Source of the DNA: Acidobacteriota bacterium | GTDB taxonomy: Bacteria; Acidobacteriota; Terriglobia; Terriglobales; Acidobacteriaceae | Direction of reading: 5' to 3' | Length of the DNA stretch: 6,635 bases | Assembly: GCA_021805955.1 (NCBI GenBank) | Contig: JAJZDO010000239.1 | Coordinates: 1 to 6,635, forward strand | In this document: positions 1 to 6,635 of the stretch, piece by piece | Position numbering within the stretch: position 1 is the stretch's first letter | Layout of the letters: every line of letters begins with the position of its first letter | Program-made: the position numbers and the translations under genes | The notes under the pieces: model-generated | Told to the model about the DNA's origin: nothing | Databases searched by the model: none | Seen by the model: the letters and a program-made list of their open reading frames with translations, nothing else

Positions 1-1
1 T

Positions 2-1435
2 ACAAGTGTACAGAGCGATGGCCCCTCCATTCATAGCGTTCTGGCATACGATTTTACGGACAAGCTATGGCTGCGTTTGAATGGACGCTATTTCCTTGAC
101 GCTACAGAGTGGGGAGATGTCCTACAGCTTGCCGGTCTGCCGTATCGCGTAGGAGCGGAAGCCAGAAGCGAAACCGGGGAACCGAATGCGCCGGTCGTCG
201 CAGACCCATATGCGATCCAGAGTTTTACCTATCCGTTCATTCTGCTGAACGCGAATCGTGCTGCAAAATCTGGCGTTGAGCCTTCCTATTATGAGGCTTT
301 GAAGCACCGCTATCGCCTTTCGGTCGATAACGGCGATGGGAGCGTGCTCACGTATGGGATGTTTTCCAAGAACCCGGGAACGCCGGGCTCATTCTGGACG
401 TATCGCCGTTTGGTCGATGCTGCGCAGTTTCGTCCCGGGGCGTTTTCCGGCGATCTAAGCATGATCAACTGGGACAGCAACGACTACTGCGATCCCAGAC
501 TGCTGTCTAACGATCCACTCGCACAGGCCAGCGCGCTGCAGCAAGGAAAAAGAGTTTCGCTTGGGTTCGCGTGGTGGCTCCAGCACGACGCGAAACGAGA
601 GGATGGTGCGGGACATGGATATCCGCAGCTTGAACTGCAAATGCAATCGATGGGAAGTGCCGATGGCCTCGCGCAACAGCCTTATATTCGTGAGTCGCGC
701 CGGGTCGTCGCCGCCAGGACCATCGTCGAGCAGGACCTGGCAGTGAAATTCCAGAAAGGAGCGCGTGCCAGGCTCTATCCCGATAGCGTCGGGATTGGTC
801 AGTATCCGATCGATATTCACAGTTGTGAGAGAAAGGACTTTACTTCCGCTTCCAAGCCATACGAAATCCCGCTTGGCGCTCTGATTCCCAAGGACTCCGA
901 TAACCTGCTCGCAGCTTCCAAGGACATAGGCACAACCCACATTACAAACGGCGCCTACCGCTTACATCCCACGGAGTGGGCAATCGGCGAAGCCGCCGCC
1001 GCCGCTGTCGTCTGGTCTCTGAAGTACCACACAACGCCGAAAAAGATTGACGCAAATCCTGAAGAACTGAAGGGATTGCAACGCTGGCTTGTACAGCATG
1101 GTCAGCCAGTGTTCTGGTTCGACGATGTCACACTCAAGTCGCCCTGGTTTCCGGCAGCGCAGCTGACCGCCGCATATTCCTGGCTGGATGCGGACCCGGC
1201 GTCGCTGCATTTCGGCGGCGGCGATTCTCTCTCTGGGGAGGAAATTGTGGCTGCTCTTACACGCGCAAACTTGACCGGCAGTCTTCGGAAGAACGCGTTG
1301 GTCAACCTTCAGAAACTCGCGTCTCCTACATGGCAGGACATGACCGCAGCGGGGCTGAGCGGAACACCCCAGGCGGGACCGGTGAAGCGCAAGGGCTTTT
1401 CCCTGTGGTTACTGCGTGCAACAAGCGGACTGTAA
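2..1435 (+). CDS. FAD-dependent oxidoreductase, C-terminal part (5' end outside window)
   Basis: The reading frame is open from the first bases of the window to TAA at 1433-1435, giving 477 visible residues with no start needed inside the window. A TTG at 77 is the first start-like codon but lies inside conserved sequence, so it is not the true start. Visible residues 27-39 (GRYFLDATEWGD core) match the strand-turn motif GKxFIDATxxGD of the FAD_oxidored family. The stretch after it (LAGLPYRVGAEA, then TGEPNAP and QSFTYPF) is typical of the subgroup. Near residues 300-335, DNLLAAS, THITNGAYRLHP and EWAIGEAAAAA match the family's C-terminal FAD-contacting block (usually NLLVAG...GxxRxxPxxxxxGxAAG). 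The missing N-terminus, by inference 130-200 residues, should hold the GxGxxG Rossmann motif. Residues about 371-421 resemble a degenerate SLH module. The family oxidises diverse organic substrates with FAD; the substrate here cannot be read. Family call strong, function weak. Confidence 0.88.
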   Translation, partial: TSVQSDGPSIHSVLAYDFTDKLWLRLNGRYFLDATEWGDVLQLAGLPYRVGAEARSETGEPNAPVVADPYAIQSFTYPFILLNANRAAKSGVEPSYYEALKHRYRLSVDNGDGSVLTYGMFSKNPGTPGSFWTYRRLVDAAQFRPGAFSGDLSMINWDSNDYCDPRLLSNDPLAQASALQQGKRVSLGFAWWLQHDAKREDGAGHGYPQLELQMQSMGSADGLAQQPYIRESRRVVAARTIVEQDLAVKFQKGARARLYPDSVGIGQYPIDIHSCERKDFTSASKPYEIPLGALIPKDSDNLLAASKDIGTTHITNGAYRLHPTEWAIGEAAAAAVVWSLKYHTTPKKIDANPEELKGLQRWLVQHGQPVFWFDDVTLKSPWFPAAQLTAAYSWLDADPASLHFGGGDSLSGEEIVAALTRANLTGSLRKNALVNLQKLASPTWQDMTAAGLSGTPQAGPVKRKGFSLWLLRATSGL

Positions 1436-1454
1436 GTTGTTGAGGATGGTGTAC

Positions 1455-1467
1455 TTTCCCGGGGAAA
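1455..1467. repeat. Short inverted repeat just after the oxidoreductase stop
   Basis: TTTCCC and GGGAAA are exact reverse complements separated by a single G. As RNA this could form a five-base-pair stem with a CGG loop, 19 bases after the TAA. No run of T follows, so it is not a classical intrinsic terminator. It could be a protein-binding palindrome or chance. Low weight. Confidence 0.25.
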
Positions 1468-1518
1468 CCAGTGACGACAGAGTTGCCGCCCAGGTTGTAC
1501 CAGAGCGCGGCACAAGAA

Positions 1519-1564
1519 CGCCGAGGGAATCGCCGCCGGGCAGTACCGGTTGAGCTTCTCGGCG
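1519..1564. repeat. Nested inverted repeat between oxidoreductase and receptor genes
   Basis: CGCCGAG (1519-1525) is perfectly complementary to CTCGGCG (1558-1564), and the stem can be extended by G-T wobbles. Within the 32-base interior, CCGG at 1536-1539 and CCGG at 1546-1549 can form a second small stem with a six-base loop. The element ends 17 bases before the TTGACA promoter candidate. It may end transcription of the upstream gene, but there is no T tract directly after it. The rest of the 213-base gap (1436-1648) holds no convincing gene. Confidence 0.3.
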
Positions 1565-1580
1565 CTGGCAGAAATTCTTC

Positions 1581-1609
1581 TTGACATAATGTAAGGCTGT
1601 CTATACAGT
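1581..1609 (+). promoter_or_regulatory. Candidate sigma-70-type promoter of the receptor gene, overlapped by palindromes
   Basis: TTGACA at 1581-1586 is an exact consensus -35 box. Two overlapping -10 candidates follow: TATACA at 1602-1607 (15-base spacing) and TACAGT at 1604-1609 (17-base spacing), each matching four of six consensus positions. The receptor ATG is about 40 bases further on, with a strong ribosome binding site between. Two short palindromes lie on the promoter: ACATAATGT (1584-1592) over the -35 end, and CTGTCTATACAG (1597-1608, one mismatched pair) over the -10. This suggests operator sites for a dimeric regulator, but no regulator gene is in the window. Confidence 0.45.
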
Positions 1610-1633
1610 TTTGCAGATAGAACATTGTGTCTC

Positions 1634-1640
1634 AAGGAGG
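1634..1640 (+). promoter_or_regulatory. Strong ribosome binding site of the receptor gene
   Basis: AAGGAGG is a perfect match to the anti-Shine-Dalgarno end of 16S rRNA. It sits eight bases before the ATG at 1649, which fixes that start codon. The protein starting there opens with a good signal peptide, which agrees. Confidence 0.85.
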
Positions 1641-1648
1641 TCTTCTAA

Positions 1649-4600
1649 ATGCACTGTCGCCGACGCATTCGACTTGCAGCCGTGTGTACTTGTTTCGTTA
1701 TGATGATATGCAGCGCGGTAGCTCAAACCGCCAAAGGATCGATTAGTGGGACCGTGGTCGACAGCGCAGGTGCGTCTGTCAACCATGCCGCCGTAACGGC
1801 CTTGGCCCTCGAAACGGGTTACGTACAGACTACGACCACAAACGCCTCAGGCGTATATATATTTCCGCTGCTGGCCCTGGGCAAATACGAGTTGAAGATA
1901 TCGGCTCCTGGATTCGAGTCCGTCACACAAACGGGCATCCAGTTGAGCACGGGCGCGACGGTCACGCTCAATTTTTCCATGCATGTTGGGGCGCAACAGA
2001 CTACCGTGGCGGTGAAGGCTTCCGCAGTCCAATTGCTGGATGCAGAGACCCCGACGCTTCATGACACGTTGGATAACGTGCAGGTCCAGGAACTTCCCGT
2101 ACAGACCCGCGACATCATGTCGCTGGTCCGGGTGCTGCCGGGAGTCGTACCGACGCAACCTTCCACTGCCATCGGGGCTGACGGCAACCGGGACTACTTC
2201 GATAATGGGTTCGCGATTAACGGCAGCCGGACCAGCTCGAACGAGCTTTTGATCAACGGCGTCCCCGATACAATCGGCGACTTCAACGGGATTGCCCTCG
2301 AGCCGCCAATGACCGCTGTGAATGAGTTTCAAGTGGTTACGGGTGCCGTTTCTGCGGAATATGGTAGGACGTCTGGCGGCGTGGTCAGCATGACCACATT
2401 AAGCGGCACAAATGTGTATCACGGGTCTCTCTATGGTTATTTTCAAAACAGCGTTTTGAATGCGAATGGATGGCAAAATAATCACAACCATGTCAAGCGG
2501 GCCTCCGCTGGCCGGGGTCAGTTTGGGGCAACTTTCGGTGGACCTGTCTATATTCCTCATTTGTACAATGGGCGCAATAAGACTTTCTTCTTCTTTAACT
2601 ATGAGGGTATGCGGGAGAGAAGTCCTTATGATCCCGGTTTAATGACTGTTCCAACAGCGGCTGAACGGACGGGAGATTTTTCAGCGTTGCCTTTCACCAT
2701 CTACGATCCCACCACAACGCAATGTGCGGATCCTTCCTGCACCAGCTATACGCGCACTGCGTTTTCAGGAAACAAAATCCCGGATACCAGGATTGACCCT
2801 GTCGCGGCAGCGGCTACCAAGTACTATCCGCTTCCTAACGTCAGCGGGGCAAACTACATCGATAACTACATATTCGGTGGGGTGAACCCAATCCATATCA
2901 ATACTTACGATGTGCGAATCGATGAAAATGTGTCGAGCAAACATAATCTTTTTGCACAATACGCGGCATCTAAGCATGTAAATACTACACCCGATTATCT
3001 TGGAACCGGTGCCTCCAGCGGTCGAACCATATACGATACATTTCACTATTTTGTGTTTGGAGACGACTATTCAATACTGCCAACCCTGGTGAATGACTTT
3101 CGATTGGGTTATGTGCGCGCTCATCCGAACCAGGTTCCAATCAGTTATGGGTTTGACCCTGGAAAGCTAGGGTTCCCGGGGTATCTCAGTCAATTCGCGA
3201 CGGTATTACAGTTTCCGAATATCGGAGTAGGTGACAATCATTTGGGCATGGCACAGCTGGGAGGAGAAGGATATAACAACCAGCCGCGCGACACGATAAG
3301 TCTAAACGAGGGTGTCATCTATCTGCATGGGAACCATGAGATACACCTCGGAACGGGCTTGCGGCTATATCGATTTATGCCGTTTCAAACGATAAGTCCC
3401 ACTGGAAACTTTTCATTTAGTGGCGTCTATACACAGGCGAACCCGTTGAAAAGCGATACTACTTCCGGCATTGGAATGGCGACATTCCTCCTGGGAGCAA
3501 TGTCGCCTGGATCCTATGATGAATACATCACTCCACTCACGATCTTCCATCGCTATTTCGCTTTTTACGGACAGGATACGTGGAAGGTCACGTCCAAGTT
3601 GACTGTCGACTACGGATTGCGTTGGGAACGGGAATCTGGCACTGAAGAGGCCCGCAATCGCATCACGTATTTCGATCCTTCCGCTGCTTCGCCCCTGAAT
3701 GGGCAGGTTCCAGGAATGAACTTGCAGGGAACGCTTGAGTTTGCGGGCGGCACCAATCCGCGCACAATATGGGACACTCCGTTCACGGGATTCGGCCCTC
3801 GCATTGGAGTTGCGTATGCGATTAACAGCCAAACAGTTGTCCGTGCCGGGTTCAGTATTTTCTATCTGCCGCTGTCTTTGGAAGCCAACACAGCGCAAGG
3901 ATTCAACGAGCAGGATGACATCGATCAACCCAGTCCAATCACTCCTTCCGTTTTTCTCCAAAACCCATTTCCCGGCGGGCTGGCTAAGCCCACGGGTCGC
4001 GCTGCCGGAACATCGGTAGATCTCGGGCAACCCATCTATGCTCAGCTTCGGAACATTTCCTATCCAAACAACCAGATGTGGAACGTGTCCGTGCAGCGCG
4101 CGATCGGTCAAACATTGATGGTAGAGGCGGACTATGTTGGCAGCCGGGGCCGTCATTTACCATTGAATGGGTTGAGCCTTAGCCAGGTGCCGGATTCCTA
4201 TCTTTCGCTCGGCTCGGCGCTCGCCAAGCAGGTCGCCAACCCATTTCATGGTGTCATCCATTCTGGTCCTCTGTCCGCGCCGAACATTACACAAGGTGCT
4301 CTGTACACCAAATATCCGCAATACAACGGTGTCATCTCAAACCGCCCAAATCTCGGGGATAGCTGGTACGAGTCCATGCAGCTTCAAGTGGTCAAGCGTT
4401 ACTCCAGAGGACTTTCACTGCAGGCTTCCTATACCTGGTCGAAAACCCTGGACATAGGAGGTGTTGGGAATGGCGCCGCGTTTACCGATCCGACAGCGAT
4501 CCAGGACGTTTACAATCTGAAGGCCGAAAAGGCATTGTCGGACCAGGACGTGCCGAACGCTTTGCTGGCCAGCGGCGTGTATGACCTGCCGGTGGGCCGT

Positions 4601-5119
4601 GGACGGGGATTTGGCGCCAACTTGTCAGGCTGGGAGAACGCGATTCTCGGCGGCTGGCAGGCTGCCGGCACATGGATTTGGCAGGGTGGCCGGCCATTTA
4701 CACTGGCAGCCCCCAATAATAATATTGGCTTTTTCAACCCGACTGAACGGCCCAACCTTGTTCCTGGAGTGGACCCTAATCTTGGGCTCAGCGCGGCACA
4801 TAAACGTGTGCGTCAAGGACTGTCCTGGTTCAATACTGCTGCATTTTCAGTCCCAGCCCCCTACACCTATGGAAACATGGGAAGGAAAAACGGGGGCTTG
4901 CGGGATGATTCCTACAAAGATGTCGACTTCAGCATTCACAAAAGCTTCCTGCTGACGCAAAGAGCAACGATGCAATTCCGCGCCGAGGCATTCAACGCGT
5001 TAGAACAAACAGTTTTCTCCAACCCCAATACATCCGTTGCATCCTCGCTATTTGGCATCGTGTTGACGCAGGCAAATACGCCGCGCGTGTATCAGTTTGC
5101 GATCAATACTTCCTTTTGA
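1649..5119 (+). CDS. Oar-like TonB-dependent outer-membrane receptor with carboxypeptidase-regulatory-like domain
   Basis: Complete protein of 1156 residues, normal for this family. Residues 1-25 form a Sec signal peptide: basic CRRRIR start, hydrophobic core, cleavage after AVA before Q26. Residues about 30-115 are a carboxypeptidase-regulatory-like beta-sandwich (GSISGTVVDSAG, NASGVYIFP, GKYELKISAPGF). Residues about 120-260 are the plug, with the family signatures INGSRTSSNELLINGV (from I190), AVNEFQVVT and EYGRTSGGVVS (237-247), then SGTNVYHGSLYGYF. The barrel follows, with GRNKTFFFFNYEG at 308-320, and the C-terminus ends in Phe as expected for BAM-assembled barrels. No clear TonB box was found. 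Such receptors bind large substrates such as glycans, peptides or siderophores and import them using TonB energy; the ligand cannot be told from sequence. The mature protein has only two cysteines, C359 and C364. The frame is intact, with its own promoter and ribosome binding site. Confidence 0.95.
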   Translation: MHCRRRIRLAAVCTCFVMMICSAVAQTAKGSISGTVVDSAGASVNHAAVTALALETGYVQTTTTNASGVYIFPLLALGKYELKISAPGFESVTQTGIQLSTGATVTLNFSMHVGAQQTTVAVKASAVQLLDAETPTLHDTLDNVQVQELPVQTRDIMSLVRVLPGVVPTQPSTAIGADGNRDYFDNGFAINGSRTSSNELLINGVPDTIGDFNGIALEPPMTAVNEFQVVTGAVSAEYGRTSGGVVSMTTLSGTNVYHGSLYGYFQNSVLNANGWQNNHNHVKRASAGRGQFGATFGGPVYIPHLYNGRNKTFFFFNYEGMRERSPYDPGLMTVPTAAERTGDFSALPFTIYDPTTTQCADPSCTSYTRTAFSGNKIPDTRIDPVAAAATKYYPLPNVSGANYIDNYIFGGVNPIHINTYDVRIDENVSSKHNLFAQYAASKHVNTTPDYLGTGASSGRTIYDTFHYFVFGDDYSILPTLVNDFRLGYVRAHPNQVPISYGFDPGKLGFPGYLSQFATVLQFPNIGVGDNHLGMAQLGGEGYNNQPRDTISLNEGVIYLHGNHEIHLGTGLRLYRFMPFQTISPTGNFSFSGVYTQANPLKSDTTSGIGMATFLLGAMSPGSYDEYITPLTIFHRYFAFYGQDTWKVTSKLTVDYGLRWERESGTEEARNRITYFDPSAASPLNGQVPGMNLQGTLEFAGGTNPRTIWDTPFTGFGPRIGVAYAINSQTVVRAGFSIFYLPLSLEANTAQGFNEQDDIDQPSPITPSVFLQNPFPGGLAKPTGRAAGTSVDLGQPIYAQLRNISYPNNQMWNVSVQRAIGQTLMVEADYVGSRGRHLPLNGLSLSQVPDSYLSLGSALAKQVANPFHGVIHSGPLSAPNITQGALYTKYPQYNGVISNRPNLGDSWYESMQLQVVKRYSRGLSLQASYTWSKTLDIGGVGNGAAFTDPTAIQDVYNLKAEKALSDQDVPNALLASGVYDLPVGRGRGFGANLSGWENAILGGWQAAGTWIWQGGRPFTLAAPNNNIGFFNPTERPNLVPGVDPNLGLSAAHKRVRQGLSWFNTAAFSVPAPYTYGNMGRKNGGLRDDSYKDVDFSIHKSFLLTQRATMQFRAEAFNALEQTVFSNPNTSVASSLFGIVLTQANTPRVYQFAINTSF

Positions 5120-5122
5120 CCT

Positions 5123-5147
5123 TTTATACGGAGTAACTGCTTTATAC
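5123..5147. repeat. Direct repeat TTTATAC after the receptor stop
   Basis: TTTATAC occurs at 5123-5129 and again at 5141-5147, 18 bases start to start, directly after the TGA at 5117-5119. It may be chance in an AT-rich gap, or a pair of binding sites. Nothing else supports a function. Confidence 0.2.
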
Positions 5148-5191
5148 AAAACGTGCGTAGCAGTAGAACTTTTCGCCAGGCACGTTTTTTT
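5148..5191 (+). terminator. Candidate intrinsic terminator of the receptor gene, with long loop
   Basis: AAAACGTGC (5148-5156) pairs perfectly with GCACGTTTT (5180-5188) as a nine-base-pair stem, followed by a seven-T run (5185-5191) that partly overlaps the stem. Position (29 bases after the stop) and T run fit Rho-independent termination. The 23-base loop is longer than usual and only about five pairs lie outside the A/T part, so efficiency is doubtful. Confidence 0.5.
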
Positions 5192-5234
5192 AAAGAATAT
5201 TCACGAGCGAGCGGCGGAGGCACAACCGGTTAGA

Positions 5235-5292
5235 AACTGGTGGAGAGACAGTCATAATGCTCCAAACAGCGGCGATTTTGGAGAGCCCAGTT
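5235..5292 (+). other. Nested hairpin in the presumed leader of the third gene
   Basis: AACTGG (5235-5240) is complementary to CCAGTT (5287-5292). Inside it, CTCCAAA (5260-5266) is perfectly complementary to TTTGGAG (5277-5283) around a ten-base loop. The internal loop is asymmetric, 19 bases on one side and three on the other. The element ends 42 bases before the ATG at 5335, inside the likely 5' untranslated region. It matches no riboswitch class I recognise. The remainder of the 215-base gap has no convincing gene or clear promoter. Confidence 0.35.
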
Positions 5293-5321
5293 CGGAGTGC
5301 GATCCAGACAACGACGAGGAA

Positions 5322-5328
5322 GAGGTGA
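5322..5328 (+). promoter_or_regulatory. Ribosome binding site of the third gene
   Basis: GAGGTGA matches seven bases of the anti-Shine-Dalgarno complement. The GAGG core is nine bases before the ATG at 5335 and only six before an in-frame TTG at 5332, which favours the ATG as the start. Confidence 0.6.
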
Positions 5329-5334
5329 ACCTTG

Positions 5335-6548
5335 ATGTCGTATCGAGTGAGAATTTCATGTATTGCCGTCATCTTAAGGGTAACTTTTGGCGGTGCGGCG
5401 CGCGCGCAACAAAGCCAGGTTGGGGGACTGGTGCCATTTTCCACTCTTGGTACTCCCACAGCCATCACAAAGCCGACCCTCACGCTTCGCGGCGGAACGC
5501 TTCTGCTTTCCGATTCTCCGGAGCAGTTTAAAAGCGCAGGCCATCTGCCGGCGGCGATGTACCGGGACCGGGTGCAGGGCGATTTCCGCGTCTTTTACCA
5601 TCATCAGAACGAGACCGCTCAGACCCTGTCGGTGGGAGTCGCCGTTACCAATACTTCCAATCAGCTTGAGGTCCTTTTTGCACGCGGCAAAGGCGTGGGC
5701 ATCAACGCTGCCCCGGATGTGGCCGGACAAGCGGCAGCGGCCAGTTTCATCTCAAGCAGGCGCAGCATTAGCTTCGCCAGTCTGCTTCTTCCCGGCAAGA
5801 CGTATTACGAAGTGCAGAACTTGCCAAATGGCGATACTGCCTCGGGTATCCTGGAGTATTTTCTAGTTGCCATTCCTGTCGATGCCGGGGCGACACGAGG
5901 TCGCTCTCCTTGCCGATCAATCTCTTCCAAACTCTTGCCGCCGCGTTCTCGCCGGAGGGAGAGGAACGTCCGAATCTGCCGTGCGGCTTCAGCCCTGGCA
6001 CGGCGACGGTCTCAACCGTGGCGTACATCGGCGACCAGCCGTCCGACCCGGTTTCTCTTCCCGTCCTTCCCGGGGACACCCACATTAGAGGCACCTTTGC
6101 TCACGCCAACCGCTCTGGAGTCTTCACCATTCCAACGACGGGTGGTCTTCAATATCTATCGGTCGATACCTCCGCTCCGGGAAAGAAGTACTCGAACCCA
6201 ATGCCGAATGAGTATGAACTCGGAGTGGACTCCGTGGACTGGGGCACACAGGTCTACGATGATGGCAATTATGGCGTGGTCTATAACTTTCAGGTGGCAT
6301 TCCAGAGTTCTGGACCCTCGCAAACCATCGCGTTGCTGATGCAGCCTTCGGGCGGCGCAGGCCATTACGTCGCGTTCACTGATCGGCAGGAGGCGTTGTC
6401 CCCTTACGTGACCTACCAGTCCGCCTGGTGGTTCAATGAGATGACTTTGCGGGGTGGATTAACGCGGATCGACCTCCAACTGACGCTGCCCGGAGGGGCG
6501 GCAGGTCCACAGAAACTATTATTCGATCCTGGATTCACGGGTCAATGA
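5335..6548 (+). pseudogene. Exported protein of unknown function, possibly DUF3370-like, interrupted by a -1 frameshift
   Basis: The gene begins at ATG 5335 with a Sec signal peptide: basic start, hydrophobic core, cleavage after ARA before Q25. The first frame gives sensible protein to about residue 185, including GGTLLLSDSPE (53-63) and YRDRVQGDFRVFYHHQN (76-92). After GGGG at 5887-5890 it turns into Arg/Ser-rich sequence and stops at 6339. The sensible sequence continues in the -1 frame: DTRSLSLPINLF, then GTQVYDDGNYGVVYNFQVAF and QPSGGAGHYVAF, to TGA at 6546-6548. One extra G would restore about 404 residues with a smooth join (DAGGDTRS). The SDSPE and YRD...FYHH style recalls DUF3370-type proteins and related exported proteins of other phyla; this is from memory and tentative. 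No catalytic motif, membrane helix or anchor is visible beyond the signal peptide. The gene may be decayed, or the frameshift may be a sequencing error. A separate TTG-started product from 5910 is possible but would lack a signal peptide. Confidence 0.7.
5887..5890 (+). other. Frameshift point: GGGG run
   Basis: Good protein sequence leaves one frame and resumes in the -1 frame exactly at this four-G run. Loss of one G from an ancestral five-G run explains it. No canonical X-XXY-YYZ slippery heptamer is in phase here, and no strong downstream stem-loop is apparent, so programmed shifting is unlikely. Confidence 0.7.
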
Positions 6549-6635
6549 TTCATGGCTCAGGAACGATTTGCCTGATGACGAAGAGCAAAGTGCCTTAGCC
6601 CCGGCGTGGCGCGGCTGCCTGCAAGCTGTGTGCGA
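6549..6635. other. Intergenic tail with no recognisable gene
   Basis: The last 87 bases after the third gene hold no convincing start, ribosome binding site or terminator. AGCC and GGCT near 6597-6616 could form a four-base-pair stem, but no T run follows. Confidence 0.5.

Noticed and set aside
455..940. Minus-strand open frame of 161 codons opposite the oxidoreductase
   Set aside because: The plus-strand frame carries conserved family motifs over the same interval; the minus-strand product resembles nothing and has no ribosome binding site that I can see.
1471..1584. GTG-started plus-strand mini frame of 37 codons in the gap
   Set aside because: No ribosome binding site, basic low-complexity product, and it overlaps the inverted repeat and the promoter.
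1309..1635. Two overlapping minus-strand open frames covering the first intergenic gap
   Set aside because: They start in the receptor promoter region, run into the end of the oxidoreductase and encode Arg/Ser/Pro-rich low-quality sequence.
3413..4156. Long open frame on the minus strand (247 codons) inside the receptor gene
   Set aside because: Its protein has no recognisable domain or hydrophobic pattern, while the opposite strand is clearly barrel sequence. It is a shadow of a long coding region.
5195..5202. GAATATTC palindrome after the terminator candidate
   Set aside because: An eight-base AT-rich palindrome is expected by chance at this scale and no second copy is present.
5097..5531. 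Plus-strand open frame bridging the receptor's end and the third gene's start
   Set aside because: It crosses the terminator candidate and the signal peptide region in a different frame, and its product looks random.
5884..5895. Programmed -1 ribosomal frameshifting to join the two halves
   Set aside because: The in-phase codons GCC GGG GCG do not form a canonical slippery heptamer, and no strong stem-loop follows. A lost G is simpler.
5891..6339. Continuation of the third gene in its original frame after the GGGG run
   Set aside because: The product becomes Arg/Ser-rich with no globular character, while the -1 frame over the same bases gives convincing protein, so this part is out-of-frame translation.
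1..6635. Mobile element, CRISPR array, tRNA/rRNA or defence system
   Set aside because: I looked for transposase motifs, terminal repeats, regularly spaced repeats, cloverleaf patterns and defence-type domains on both strands and saw none.

Overview
The window reads as chromosomal DNA from an Acidobacteriota-type bacterium, probably the Terriglobia (Granulicella, Terriglobus or Edaphobacter-like). The main reason is the central gene, an Oar-like TonB-dependent receptor of about 1150 residues with an N-terminal carboxypeptidase-regulatory-like domain; such receptors are a large paralogous family in that phylum. GC is moderate, mid-50s by eye. The taxonomic call is inference from protein style, not from a marker gene.

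Layout, all genes on the + strand. (1) Positions 1-1435: the 3' part of an FAD-dependent oxidoreductase. Its N-terminal FAD-binding (GxGxxG) region lies upstream of the window, and its tail contains a degenerate SLH-like segment. (2) Positions 1436-1648: a gap with two inverted repeats, a TTGACA promoter candidate overlapped by short palindromes, and a strong AAGGAGG ribosome binding site. (3) Positions 1649-5119: a complete, intact Oar-like outer-membrane receptor. (4) Positions 5120-5334: a gap with a long-loop terminator candidate, a nested hairpin in the presumed leader, and a GAGGTGA ribosome binding site. (5) Positions 5335-6548: an exported protein of unknown function, possibly DUF3370-like, interrupted by a one-base frameshift in a GGGG run at 5887-5890. 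Restoring one base gives about 404 residues. (6) Positions 6549-6635: no recognisable gene.

How the genes might work together: the receptor is predicted in the outer membrane and the third protein is exported by Sec. The oxidoreductase carries a possible cell-envelope-type tail, but its signal peptide, if any, is outside the window. A shared role in acquiring or processing an organic substrate is possible, but nothing in the sequence names the substrate. The receptor and the third gene each have their own spacing and signals, so this looks like neighbouring transcription units rather than one tight operon. I see no CRISPR array, tRNA, rRNA, insertion sequence or defence system. The most notable items are the frameshifted third gene, the palindromes over the receptor promoter and the nested leader hairpin.
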